DNA of 64,000 bases from Paenibacillus terricola (GTDB lineage Bacteria > Bacillota > Bacilli > Paenibacillales > Paenibacillaceae), in the NCBI RefSeq assembly GCF_014779765.1, contig NZ_JACXZA010000006.1:248001-312000 (forward strand), in the 5' to 3' direction. The notes under the pieces are model-generated. The model saw only the letters and a list, made by a program, of their open reading frames with translations, made no database searches and was not told the DNA's origin. The stretch's first letter is position 1, and each line of letters begins with the position of its first letter. This document shows positions 51,208-59,108 of this stretch, piece after piece. The translations under genes and the position numbers were made by a program.

Positions 51208-52288
51208 ATGGGTTGAGCGTTCTTGGCAGCAAACGAATGGACAGCGTCGTGGAGAACGGCGGCTGGTGGTACGGCGGGGTTTGCACAGCCTGTTGGTTGC
51301 TGCAATCGTTATGCTGCTTACAACGGGCTGCTGGGGAGGAGCCAACGAGAATGGTGGGGATGGCGTTGCCTCCATTACAGGTACATCGTTGAAATCCGCA
51401 ACAAGTGTGAACAAGCCGGCAGCAGTGGATAGCAGCAATGGCAAGGCGCTTACCTTCGGTATCCTATATCCTTTCGCCCATCCGTTCTATGAGACGATTA
51501 CGGAGCAGGCGCAGCAGGCTGCCGGACCTCAGCATGTGACGCTGCTCGTACAGGCGCCGGACGAAGCGAACGCAGAGCAGCAAATTCGAATGATGGAGAA
51601 TATGATCAACCGTCATGTCGACGGCATTGCCGTCGACCCAATCGATGCCGCAGCGATGCGGCCGGTCATCGACAAAGCGATTGCCGCTGGCATACCCGTC
51701 ATCTGCTTCGAATCCGATGCGCCTGACAGCCGGCGTCTGTCATTCATCGGCGCCGACAATCGGCTCGCCGGACAGCGGATGGGCGGCCTGCTCGACGGGC
51801 TGCTCGGCGGGCGCGGCATGATTTTGGTCGAGACAGGTACCTCTCATATGGACAGCCTGAACAAAAGGCTCGAAGGGCTTCGCCATTACTTGGAGAGCTA
51901 CACCGAAATTCAAGTGCTCGATGTCCGCTACAACGATGGCAGCGAAGCAACGGCTCAGACCGATCTGGAGCAAATGATTGATGACCATCCGCATTTTGAC
52001 GCGTTTATCGCGCTGGACCCGCTGTCCGTATCGGCAGCTGTACTGGTGTGGAAGGCGATGGGATTAAGCCGCCATGCCTTGACCTTCGGCATGATGCCGG
52101 AGATCGAGGACGCCATCCGCAACGGGCAGCTAACCGCAACCGTCTCGCAATACGAACAGGAATGGGGCTCCCTGATCGTGGCGCGTCTGCTGCAAGCAGC
52201 CGATGGCCACAAGCTTCCTTCCTTCTCAGATACGGGAATGACCGATGTGACGATCGAGACGCTAAGCCATGCGGCGGAGCAGCAATAG
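51185..52288 (+). CDS. RbsB-like sugar-binding lipoprotein, sensor partner
   Basis: 367 residues, Peripla_BP_4 family. The N-terminus is unusually long and basic before a hydrophobic stretch ending in lipobox TTGC near residue 49. The mature part shows TFGILYPFAHPFYETITEQ, VDGIAVDPIDAAAMRPVID and PVICFESDAPDSRR. GTG at 51185 overlaps the response-regulator gene by 23 bp; ATG at 51194 is an alternative. No permease follows, and the tight coupling to kinase and regulator suggests it presents ligand to the kinase, as XylFII does to LytS. Confidence 0.88.
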   Translation: MSSMLIDRWVERSWQQTNGQRRGERRLVVRRGLHSLLVAAIVMLLTTGCWGGANENGGDGVASITGTSLKSATSVNKPAAVDSSNGKALTFGILYPFAHPFYETITEQAQQAAGPQHVTLLVQAPDEANAEQQIRMMENMINRHVDGIAVDPIDAAAMRPVIDKAIAAGIPVICFESDAPDSRRLSFIGADNRLAGQRMGGLLDGLLGGRGMILVETGTSHMDSLNKRLEGLRHYLESYTEIQVLDVRYNDGSEATAQTDLEQMIDDHPHFDAFIALDPLSVSAAVLVWKAMGLSRHALTFGMMPEIEDAIRNGQLTATVSQYEQEWGSLIVARLLQAADGHKLPSFSDTGMTDVTIETLSHAAEQQ

Positions 52289-52301
52289 GTAGTGCTATAC
52301 G

Positions 52302-52350
52302 AAAGGCTGATCATCCGAGGGACTATACCCCCTTGATAATCAGCCTTTTT
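52302..52350 (+). terminator. Rho-independent terminator of the sensor operon
   Basis: AAAGGCTGAT pairs with ATCAGCCTTT around a long loop containing GGGACTATACCCCC, followed by TTTTTTCG. Confidence 0.88.
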
Positions 52351-52372
52351 TCGATGCAGATTCTAATAGATT

Positions 52373-53617
52373 CTAATTCAGCGATAAAATATAGGATGCT
52401 TTCTTGGGGAATAAAATCATAAATAGAGTTCGCAGATCGTTATTGTCAAAATACACCTCAGCATTCTCCTGCGTCAGCTCATCCACTGCTTTCCTGCCTA
52501 ATAGGATCTGCACAAGAAAGTCTCTTGCAATTTGTACATTCCCATATTCAGCTGACACCGAATCTACCTTCATCAATTCCCCGTCTACAAACTCTAAATG
52601 ATAGCCTTCAAATTGGTTATGCAAGGTTAATTGGATGCTCCCGCTGTAATGCGCATAAGAGGAGCTGGCCAGCCTAGCTGCAAGAACGCTGCGAATACGC
52701 ATAAGGAATCGGCTGATGTCTGGAATCCGTGCATATCCTGAGACTGTTGGGAGGCAGCTCTGGTTATAATCTCCTAATACCTGATAGAAAGGATGTGCAG
52801 GCCCTAACTTAAGATTGATTTCTCGGATTCCTTTGCTTAGAAAGTCAGATAGAATAGACTTCCGGACTTGATAGTAGGATACTTCCTCCGCTAGCTCCAA
52901 ACCATACACAGAAGCAGCTCCTCCATACATTAGAAACCCGACTGCGTTGTTCTTATCATCTACGATCAGACGAATCGTTTCATTCGGATAAATGTTCTTG
53001 GCGTAATTGAAACACACCTCATCCGCTGCCAAACAAATCATGTACCTGGAGTAGATCCTCGTATACAGGCGTGCGACAAAAGGCAAATCCTGATCGCTTA
53101 TATCGATAATTCTATAAATTGGTTCCTCGTCTTCGGCCATCTTATCTGAAGCTTTAATCGTAACGGCACGACCTTCCTGTTCATTCGGAAGAGAAAGCGT
53201 ATATCCGAATCGGCGGTAGAAAACAGGCTTGCCGAAGACGACTTGCATATCATCGCCTCGTTCGTTGCTTAACCGATGGATCTCATCCATTATGCCGCGC
53301 ATAATCCCTTGCCCTTGATACGCAGGTCTCGTAAACACTTGTTCGATCCGGGAAACTTGAATTTCGATTTGCTCATAGCTATACACCCAAGGCATAAAGA
53401 TTGCTGAAGCTGCTATCTCATTGGATTTCGTATCCCATGCAATGATAAAATGTTCCGGCCGTGTATACGGATGCCGTCCATCCATCATAATTTCGATCCA
53501 TACGGCTTGATCCGGATGATCCACTTCGCTATAAAAAGATGCAAGAGACGGAAGATCGTGAATAGTTGCCTGCCTGATCACTATATGTTCATTTATTCGA
53601 CGCAAAAAATCGGACAA
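52373..53617 (-). CDS. GNAT-family N-acetyltransferase, Eis-like
   Basis: 414 residues. The N-terminal GNAT domain (about 10-150) has the acetyl-CoA loop in RPAYQGQGIMRGIMDEI near residue 95 and the beta-bulge partner VVFGKPVFYRRFGYTL. A second acetyltransferase-like region and a sterol-carrier-like C-terminal domain (SSSYAHYSGSIQLTL onward) match the length and layout of Eis proteins. Start is TTG with GGGGG 9 nt upstream. Acceptor unknown; relatives acetylate amines such as aminoglycosides. Confidence 0.85.
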   Translation of the reverse strand: MSDFLRRINEHIVIRQATIHDLPSLASFYSEVDHPDQAVWIEIMMDGRHPYTRPEHFIIAWDTKSNEIAASAIFMPWVYSYEQIEIQVSRIEQVFTRPAYQGQGIMRGIMDEIHRLSNERGDDMQVVFGKPVFYRRFGYTLSLPNEQEGRAVTIKASDKMAEDEEPIYRIIDISDQDLPFVARLYTRIYSRYMICLAADEVCFNYAKNIYPNETIRLIVDDKNNAVGFLMYGGAASVYGLELAEEVSYYQVRKSILSDFLSKGIREINLKLGPAHPFYQVLGDYNQSCLPTVSGYARIPDISRFLMRIRSVLAARLASSSYAHYSGSIQLTLHNQFEGYHLEFVDGELMKVDSVSAEYGNVQIARDFLVQILLGRKAVDELTQENAEVYFDNNDLRTLFMILFPKKASYILSLN

Positions 53618-53724
53618 TTGATTTCGACCCCCAATTCTTTATATAGCGGGAACTGCACTTTCAATATACAGATAAAACCTGATCTTAAATATAGAGAGAA
53701 TTGTCTAAAAAAATTGTATACACG

Positions 53725-53760
53725 ACAAAAACCCCGACGCATCAAATGATGCCCAGGGTA
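53725..53760 (-). terminator. Terminator of the CD3324-family gene
   Basis: Minus-strand ACCCTGGGCATC pairs with GATGCGTCGGGGT (imperfect), followed by TTTTTGTCG. Confidence 0.65.
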
Positions 53761-53765
53761 ATTGG

Positions 53766-54035
53766 CTACTGCTTTCGGTATACAATTTTCTTAATGCTCT
53801 CCAACGAGAGACAATACTCTTCTGCAAGATGATCTAGTGGAATACCTTGCTTATATTTGCATGTAATTTCGTTATTGCGCTCATGGATTCGTGCTCTGTA
53901 TCCGGAGTTCTCTCCCCATCTCGTCCGTGATCCGGAAGGTTTAGGGATATAGATCAGCTCGCCTTGCACATACTTCTGGAGTTCTGATAGCAGTTCTATA
54001 GGTAAAATCTTATAGCTTACATGTTTGTTCGTCAT
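53766..54035 (-). CDS. CD3324-family small DNA-binding-like protein
   Basis: 89 residues. Contains the family pattern QGELIYIPKPSGSRTRWGE followed by a helix-turn-helix-like C-terminus (GIPLDHLAEEYCLSLESIKKIVY). AAGGAG lies 9 nt before the ATG. Probably binds nucleic acid; its role is not established. Single gene with its own terminator. Confidence 0.8.
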   Translation of the reverse strand: MTNKHVSYKILPIELLSELQKYVQGELIYIPKPSGSRTRWGENSGYRARIHERNNEITCKYKQGIPLDHLAEEYCLSLESIKKIVYRKQ

Positions 54036-54134
54036 TTGCTCCGCTCCTTATTGATTAAGTCTCAAGGAAGGCGGAGCGGTTATTTGTTAGCAGCTCATTC
54101 GGATCTCTCCATTTCAGAATATATGAGTTGTCAC

Positions 54135-55031
54135 TTAATAAAACGTACCAAACGAATTAATCTCAACCTTACGTCCATCCGGGTCATAGAATGCGATCTC
54201 CCGGCCGCAGCCACCACGGTCATTGATCCCATCTGCGGCTAATCCAGCTCCATGCTCAATCAATCGCGCATAAAGCTTCTCGATCTCGGAGTCCATCACC
54301 CTGAACAGAAGAACGGCGTGATTATACCCCTCATCGTTATTGAAGCTTAGAGGCATCTTGTCCTCGGATTGAATGAAGAACAATTCCATTCCGGAAGCCG
54401 TATGAAGCACAACAGAACCTGCCCCTTGCTTGAGTGGTGAATGCTGCGATGCATTCGGATCGAATCCTAACATGTCGACGTACCACTTGGCAGCAGCATA
54501 AGGGTTGCTAGCGGGAAGATACAATGTCATGACGTCCATAAGAAAAGGCTGTGTTTGTTCCTCAACCCTTGGTTCATTCGTCGTTGGAGACGACCAGGTA
54601 CCGTAAGTGTTTACCTCAATCTTACGACCGTCCGGATCATAGAACGCAATCTCCCGGCCGCATCCGCCGCGGTCTTGGATCGCTTCGTTCGCTAGCGGCA
54701 CTCCATGCTCAATCAATCGCGCATAGAGCTCCTCGATCTCCGCGTCTTTCACTCTGAACAGCAGAGCAGCGTGATTATAACCTTCGTTGTTATTGAAGTT
54801 AAGCGGCAGCTTATCCTCGGATCGAACGAAGAACAATGTCAGACTAGATGCCGTATGGAGCACAACTAAACCCGCTCCTTCTTGGAGCGGCGAATGCTGC
54901 GATGCATTCGGATCGAATCCAAAGATGTCGACATACCACTTCGCAGTCGTATAGGGGTCCTTCGCTGGAAGGTATAACGTCATTAAATCCATAAGTAAAG
55001 GCTGCTTCATCTCGACAACTTGCTCGCTCAT
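54135..55031 (-). CDS. Double-module VOC protein
   Basis: 298 residues made of two near-identical VOC modules. Module 1 covers about residues 10-145, module 2 about 155-298. Each contains MTLYLPA, AAKWYVD or TAKWYVD, FGFDPNASQHSPL or LGFDPNASQHSPL, and ends CGREIAFYDPDGRK with ValGlu or IleGlu and Asn after it. The start at 55031 has GAGGGG 7 nt upstream; the frame continues to 55082 without need. The duplication is recent, so the gene is prone to internal recombination. Dioxygenase-type or resistance function possible; substrate unknown. Confidence 0.88.
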   Translation of the reverse strand: MSEQVVEMKQPLLMDLMTLYLPAKDPYTTAKWYVDIFGFDPNASQHSPLQEGAGLVVLHTASSLTLFFVRSEDKLPLNFNNNEGYNHAALLFRVKDAEIEELYARLIEHGVPLANEAIQDRGGCGREIAFYDPDGRKIEVNTYGTWSSPTTNEPRVEEQTQPFLMDVMTLYLPASNPYAAAKWYVDMLGFDPNASQHSPLKQGAGSVVLHTASGMELFFIQSEDKMPLSFNNDEGYNHAVLLFRVMDSEIEKLYARLIEHGAGLAADGINDRGGCGREIAFYDPDGRKVEINSFGTFY

Positions 55032-55223
55032 TGTGGCTCCCCTCTCATATTGTGAGTTTGAGCTAGCAGAACGCTCATCCAATCACCTATACTCTTTCCT
55101 TCCATATCCAAATATTACCGTACACTTGTTCCCATGTAAACTACTATTTGTAAATAACCTGGAAATATATAAACAATGCTAACTCCATCATTAGATGCTG
55201 TTACCCCAAAATATAAAAACACG

Positions 55224-55250
55224 AAAAAAGCCCGCGTCTTGGACGCGGGC
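55224..55250 (-). terminator. Rho-independent terminator of thrC
   Basis: GCCCGCGTC pairs with GACGCGGGC around a 3-nt loop. On the minus strand it is followed by six T residues, 20 bp past the thrC stop. Confidence 0.93.
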
Positions 55251-55269
55251 TTCTACTCAATCCTATCTA

Positions 55270-56670
55270 TTAGCGGCTGCCGAAAAACTCGACCAGCTCA
55301 TTTGCAATAATCGACGTTTCGCCATCTACGATCTTCATGCTTTGCGGTTTGTTGAACAGCGCTTCGATCTGCGCCGGGAACGTTTGCTTTATGCCCGTCA
55401 GCTGTACAGCCTCGTCGAACTTCGCCGGGTGCGCCGTTGCGAGCGAGACGATAACGCCATCTGCACCGCGCTGCTCAGCTGCTGCAACGCCGCAAGCGGA
55501 GTGCGGATCAAGGATGTAGCCGCTCGCCGACTCAAAACGCTTGATCGTGTCGAGGCACTCGTCGTTGTCTACGCCATAAGCGCCGAACTCGGAACGAACC
55601 TTCGCAAGCGTTTCTTCGTTTACGGACAGGCTGCCTTCTTTACGGAACTCGTTCATGATCGTTTCGATCGCTGCCGTATCTTCGCCCAGTACATAATACA
55701 GGTAACGCTCGAAGTTGCTCGCAACTTGAATATCCATCGATGGACTATGCGTCATGCGGAAGTTGTCTGGCTTGTAAACGCCCGTATCCACGAAACGCTC
55801 CAAGATGTTGTTCGCATTCGTTGCAACGATAAGGCGGTCAACCGGCAAGCCCATACGCTTCGCCAGGTAGCCAGCGAAGATATCGCCGAAGTTGCCCGAT
55901 GGAACGCTGAAGCTTACTTTCTCTGCGCCGCCGGCTTCCTGCTCTTGCACGCGGAAATAAGCGTAGAAGTAGTAAACCGTCTGTGCAATGATGCGCACGA
56001 TGTTGATCGAGTTGATGGCACACAGATTGTTCTTAGCTTTGAAATCGAGATCTGCAAACAGATCTTTAATAATGCGTTGGCAATCATCGAAGTTGCCATG
56101 AACGGACAGGTTCAGCACATTGTCCTCAGCGACCGTCGTCATTTGCAGCTCTTGCACCTTGCTCACTTTGCCATGCGGGTGAAGGATGCAGATGTTGATG
56201 CCTTCTTTGCCGCGAACGCCCTCAATGGACGAGGCGCCTGTATCGCCCGACGTTGCGCCGAGAATATTGATCTTCAAATTACGTGTACGCGCAACGTACG
56301 TGTACAGTTGGCCCATGAATTGAAGGGCGATATCTTTGAACGCAAAAGTTGGTCCGTGGAACAGCTCCAGCAAGTACAGCTTGTCCTTCAGCTTCGTTAC
56401 TGGCGTTACCTCTGGATGACGGAACGTTGCGTAGCTATCGGTTACAAGCTTCTTCAAATCGTCCGCTGGAATTTCGTTATTCGTATACAGATCGAGAATC
56501 GCCAGCGTCAGCTCTTGGTACGACAGCTTCGACCACGCCTTCAGCGTCTCGGCAGATACATTCGGAATTTGTTCCGGAACCAGCAAACCTCCGTCAGTCG
56601 CCAATCCCATCAGAAAAGCATCAATAAAGCCGATTCCATTAACATTGCCTCTCGTGCTCAAGTACTGCAT
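55270..56670 (-). CDS. thrC: Threonine synthase
   Basis: 466 residues, the long class of threonine synthase that converts O-phosphohomoserine to threonine with PLP. It starts MQYLSTRGN as usual, the PLP Lys lies in FAFKDIALQFMGQL near residue 107, and the phosphate loop is in LGATSGDTGASSIEGVRG (core SGDTGASSIEG). SVPSGNFGDIFAGYLAKRMGLP is another family stretch (core PSGNFGDIFAGYLAKRMG). AGGAGGG is 9 nt before the ATG at 56670; the frame upstream to 56808 crosses the promoter and is not used. Confidence 0.96.
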   Translation of the reverse strand: MQYLSTRGNVNGIGFIDAFLMGLATDGGLLVPEQIPNVSAETLKAWSKLSYQELTLAILDLYTNNEIPADDLKKLVTDSYATFRHPEVTPVTKLKDKLYLLELFHGPTFAFKDIALQFMGQLYTYVARTRNLKINILGATSGDTGASSIEGVRGKEGINICILHPHGKVSKVQELQMTTVAEDNVLNLSVHGNFDDCQRIIKDLFADLDFKAKNNLCAINSINIVRIIAQTVYYFYAYFRVQEQEAGGAEKVSFSVPSGNFGDIFAGYLAKRMGLPVDRLIVATNANNILERFVDTGVYKPDNFRMTHSPSMDIQVASNFERYLYYVLGEDTAAIETIMNEFRKEGSLSVNEETLAKVRSEFGAYGVDNDECLDTIKRFESASGYILDPHSACGVAAAEQRGADGVIVSLATAHPAKFDEAVQLTGIKQTFPAQIEALFNKPQSMKIVDGETSIIANELVEFFGSR

Positions 56671-56755
56671 GCTAATTTCCCTCCTACTAATATCGACACC
56701 ACACAATCCTATGCCGATTATAGCGCACCTTCCCGCGCCTAAAGTCATTAGCGTA

Positions 56756-56785
56756 ATTATACGTGCCGCCCGTGCAATCGTGCAA
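56756..56785 (-). promoter_or_regulatory. Sigma-A promoter of thrC
   Basis: TTGCAC (56785-56780), 18 bp, TATAAT (56761-56756), 86 bp upstream of the thrC start. No T-box-like leader is visible between promoter and start. Confidence 0.6.
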
Positions 56786-56934
56786 ACAATTTTGAAAAAA
56801 ATCGACATTTCCGTATCTATTCAGACAACGCTCAGCGACAATTCAGATTTCTGGTTCAGACTAAGCTCATCCGAGAAATAACGAGCAGACTGTCAATCTG
56901 CCACCCAACAAGATCATACAAAAGGAGCTTACTT

Positions 56935-58146
56935 ATGTCCGCACAACCTGCGAATACCGCCGTACAGCTCGATCGAAGGGACAGGCTTCCCGAAATCCCG
57001 CTCGTGCGTGCGATTGCCATTGTCGGCGTACTCTGCGTACACTCCACCTCGAATGCAACCGTCGAAATGAAAAACTCGGGGATTTACTGGCTGTATAATT
57101 TCATTAATATTATGGCAAAATTCGGGACGCCAACGTTTATTTTTCTTAGCAGCTTCGTGCTGTTCTACAACTATATGAACCGTCCGATCGGAGCAGGGAT
57201 GCTGAAGTCTTTTTATCGCAAAAGAGCGGTCGGCATTCTTATTCCGTACTTGGTCTTCTCGATCCTGTACTCGATCGCGACGCACTTTGTTTATTACCCG
57301 GATCAGTCGCTTGGCGACGCTATGCATAGTTTCATCATTAAGGTGCTGACTGGCAAAGCCTACACGCACTTGTACTTCGTGTTCATTAACGTGCAGTTTT
57401 ATATTCTGTTCCCGCTGACGTTGTGGCTGTTCCAGAAGCGTTCTAATCTCGTCAAATGGGCCGTTCCAATTGGTCTAACCGTACAATGGGGATTCGTCAT
57501 CTTGAACAAATACGGCATGCAGATCGCGAATAAAGGCAGCTGGGCTCCTTCCTACTTCTCATATTATATGTTAGGAGCGTTCATTGGCATTCAATATCCA
57601 CGCATCAAGCAGTGGCTGGCCAGCCGAAGCGGTCAGGCTAGTCCCATTGCGCTGATGGCTGGCGGTGCGCTGGTCGGCGCTTGGCTGGCAACCGGACTCG
57701 CGCATGTATGGGTCTGGTATGAGTCTCGCCTGAACCATGCGCAATACAACTCACTGCTATTCGAGTGCTTGTGGAATGCCTATACGATCACGAGTGCGGT
57801 CGTACTTCTCGGACTTGCGGTGCTTATCGCACGCAATGGCTCGAAACCGCTTGTGCGTGCGCTAACTAGACTTGGCACGTTGTCATTCGGCATTTATCTG
57901 CTCCATCCGATGCTGCTGCTCGCGTATCGCCATTTCCCGCTGCACACGGGCAATTCGCTGCTCGTCCATCTATGGTACGCTGGCGGATTCGTGCTTGCGT
58001 TAGGCGGCGCATGGCTCATCGTTGGCATATCCGCCCGCTGGCTGCCGTTCGCATCGGTGTTCTTCGGTCAACTGCCTAAGCGGAAGAAGAAAGCGGCTGT
58101 CGATAACAGCCATGTAACTTCATACGGCGTACCGCTTAGCCGATGA
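56935..58146 (+). CDS. Membrane acyltransferase, acyltransferase-3 family
   Basis: 403 residues, about ten helices. N-terminal REI-like start region LPEIPLVRAIAIVGVLCVHS with the conserved His in CVHS near residue 37, then GTPTFIFLSSFVLFYNY. The C-terminus is basic (KRKKKAA). Such enzymes O-acetylate or O-succinylate cell-wall or exopolysaccharide sugars. AAAAGGAG is 7 nt before the ATG. Stands alone, divergent from thrC. Confidence 0.88.
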   Translation: MSAQPANTAVQLDRRDRLPEIPLVRAIAIVGVLCVHSTSNATVEMKNSGIYWLYNFINIMAKFGTPTFIFLSSFVLFYNYMNRPIGAGMLKSFYRKRAVGILIPYLVFSILYSIATHFVYYPDQSLGDAMHSFIIKVLTGKAYTHLYFVFINVQFYILFPLTLWLFQKRSNLVKWAVPIGLTVQWGFVILNKYGMQIANKGSWAPSYFSYYMLGAFIGIQYPRIKQWLASRSGQASPIALMAGGALVGAWLATGLAHVWVWYESRLNHAQYNSLLFECLWNAYTITSAVVLLGLAVLIARNGSKPLVRALTRLGTLSFGIYLLHPMLLLAYRHFPLHTGNSLLVHLWYAGGFVLALGGAWLIVGISARWLPFASVFFGQLPKRKKKAAVDNSHVTSYGVPLSR

Positions 58147-58152
58147 CAATAG

Positions 58153-58180
58153 GACCGAGCAGCTTGCTGCTCGGTCTTGC
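58153..58180. terminator. Terminator between acyltransferase and pgsA genes
   Basis: GACCGAGCAGC pairs with GCTGCTCGGTC with a 2-nt loop, lying between convergent genes. T tracts are weak on both sides. Confidence 0.65.
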
Positions 58181-58188
58181 TATGTCTC

Positions 58189-58776
58189 TCACCACTCCAG
58201 CTGCAGCTCGCGATAATTGTTCTTCACGCACTGATAGCCTGAGTAGATCGTCAGCACGACCGCCGCGAACATGATCGTTAGATCAATCGGAAAGTCGATC
58301 AGGAACGCGAACGGATAATTGTTTAGCAGCACCGCTGTAATCGCGACGACTTGAAGCACCAGCTTGAGCTTGCCATGTCTGTCCGCAGCAAGCGCTACAC
58401 CCTTCTCCGCTGCCAGAATGCGCAGCCCGGACACCATCACTTCCCGCCCGATAATGACGACCGCGATCCATGAAGGAATCATTTTCTGTTGAACCATCAT
58501 GATAAGTGCCACCGATACAAGCAATTTGTCAGCGAGCGGGTCCAACAGTTTGCCTAGATTGGTGATCATGTTATATTTGCGTGCGATGTAACCGTCCAGC
58601 TTGTCTGTGGCGGACGCCAGAACAAACAGCCCGACGGCCCAGTACAGTCCATACTGATTGATGTAGTGAAAGATGCCGAGCCGATCCTCCAGCCACGCCG
58701 GGTAGCGCTGGAATACAAGCATGAACAGCGGAATCATTGCGATTCGGACAACCGTTATTTTGTTCGCAAGATTCAT
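58189..58776 (-). CDS. pgsA: CDP-diacylglycerol-glycerol-3-phosphate 3-phosphatidyltransferase
   Basis: 195 residues, four or five helices, first committed step of phosphatidylglycerol synthesis at the membrane. The CDP-alcohol phosphotransferase motif DG-x2-AR-x8-G-x3-D-x3-D is complete: DGYIARKYNMITNLGKLLDP then LAD near residues 62-86. It begins MNLANKITVVRIAMIPLFML as in PgsA. Not in its common context beside recA/cinA, but family assignment is clear. Confidence 0.94.
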   Translation of the reverse strand: MNLANKITVVRIAMIPLFMLVFQRYPAWLEDRLGIFHYINQYGLYWAVGLFVLASATDKLDGYIARKYNMITNLGKLLDPLADKLLVSVALIMMVQQKMIPSWIAVVIIGREVMVSGLRILAAEKGVALAADRHGKLKLVLQVVAITAVLLNNYPFAFLIDFPIDLTIMFAAVVLTIYSGYQCVKNNYRELQLEW

Positions 58777-59108
58777 GGACTCACCTCGCCTAAAAGAAAG
58801 TATACGTAATAGTTACACCAGTATTACCACGAATGTACGATTATTAATCGAAGGTGAAACGGAAGGGCTGGTCAATACCCTGTGAATAGAGCAGCGCGTT
58901 TCGTTCCGGAGAAATATAAATGCCCGACCCCTGCAGCTGTCATTTGCTCAGGGATCGGGCTTCCTGCGTTGAACCGCTAGACGCTATGGTCACAACACCT
59001 GATGAACGATAATCGCAGTCACTGCTCTTGCGTTTCGCAGCCTGCGGCACAGCCATCTTGCTTCTCCCTGATACGAGACTACCTCGTATTTACTGTTCGT
59101 CAAGCTGC
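58777..59108. terminator. Intergenic region with terminator hairpin at 58922-58960
   Basis: Minus-strand GCCCGA-CCCTG pairs with CAGGG-TCGGGC around a long loop, followed by ATTTATATTTC; probably ends the GH43 transcript. No other gene is supported in these 330 bp. Confidence 0.6.

Noticed and set aside
55195-56742. 515-codon plus-strand open frame opposite thrC
   Set aside because: It is the mirror of a clear threonine synthase gene, has no ribosome binding site and no recognisable domain; long antisense frames arise from codon bias.
58940-59056. 38-codon frame starting MAVPQAAKRK with an AGGGAG upstream
   Set aside because: The start recalls ribosomal protein L32 but the rest does not match, and the frame runs into the terminator hairpin.
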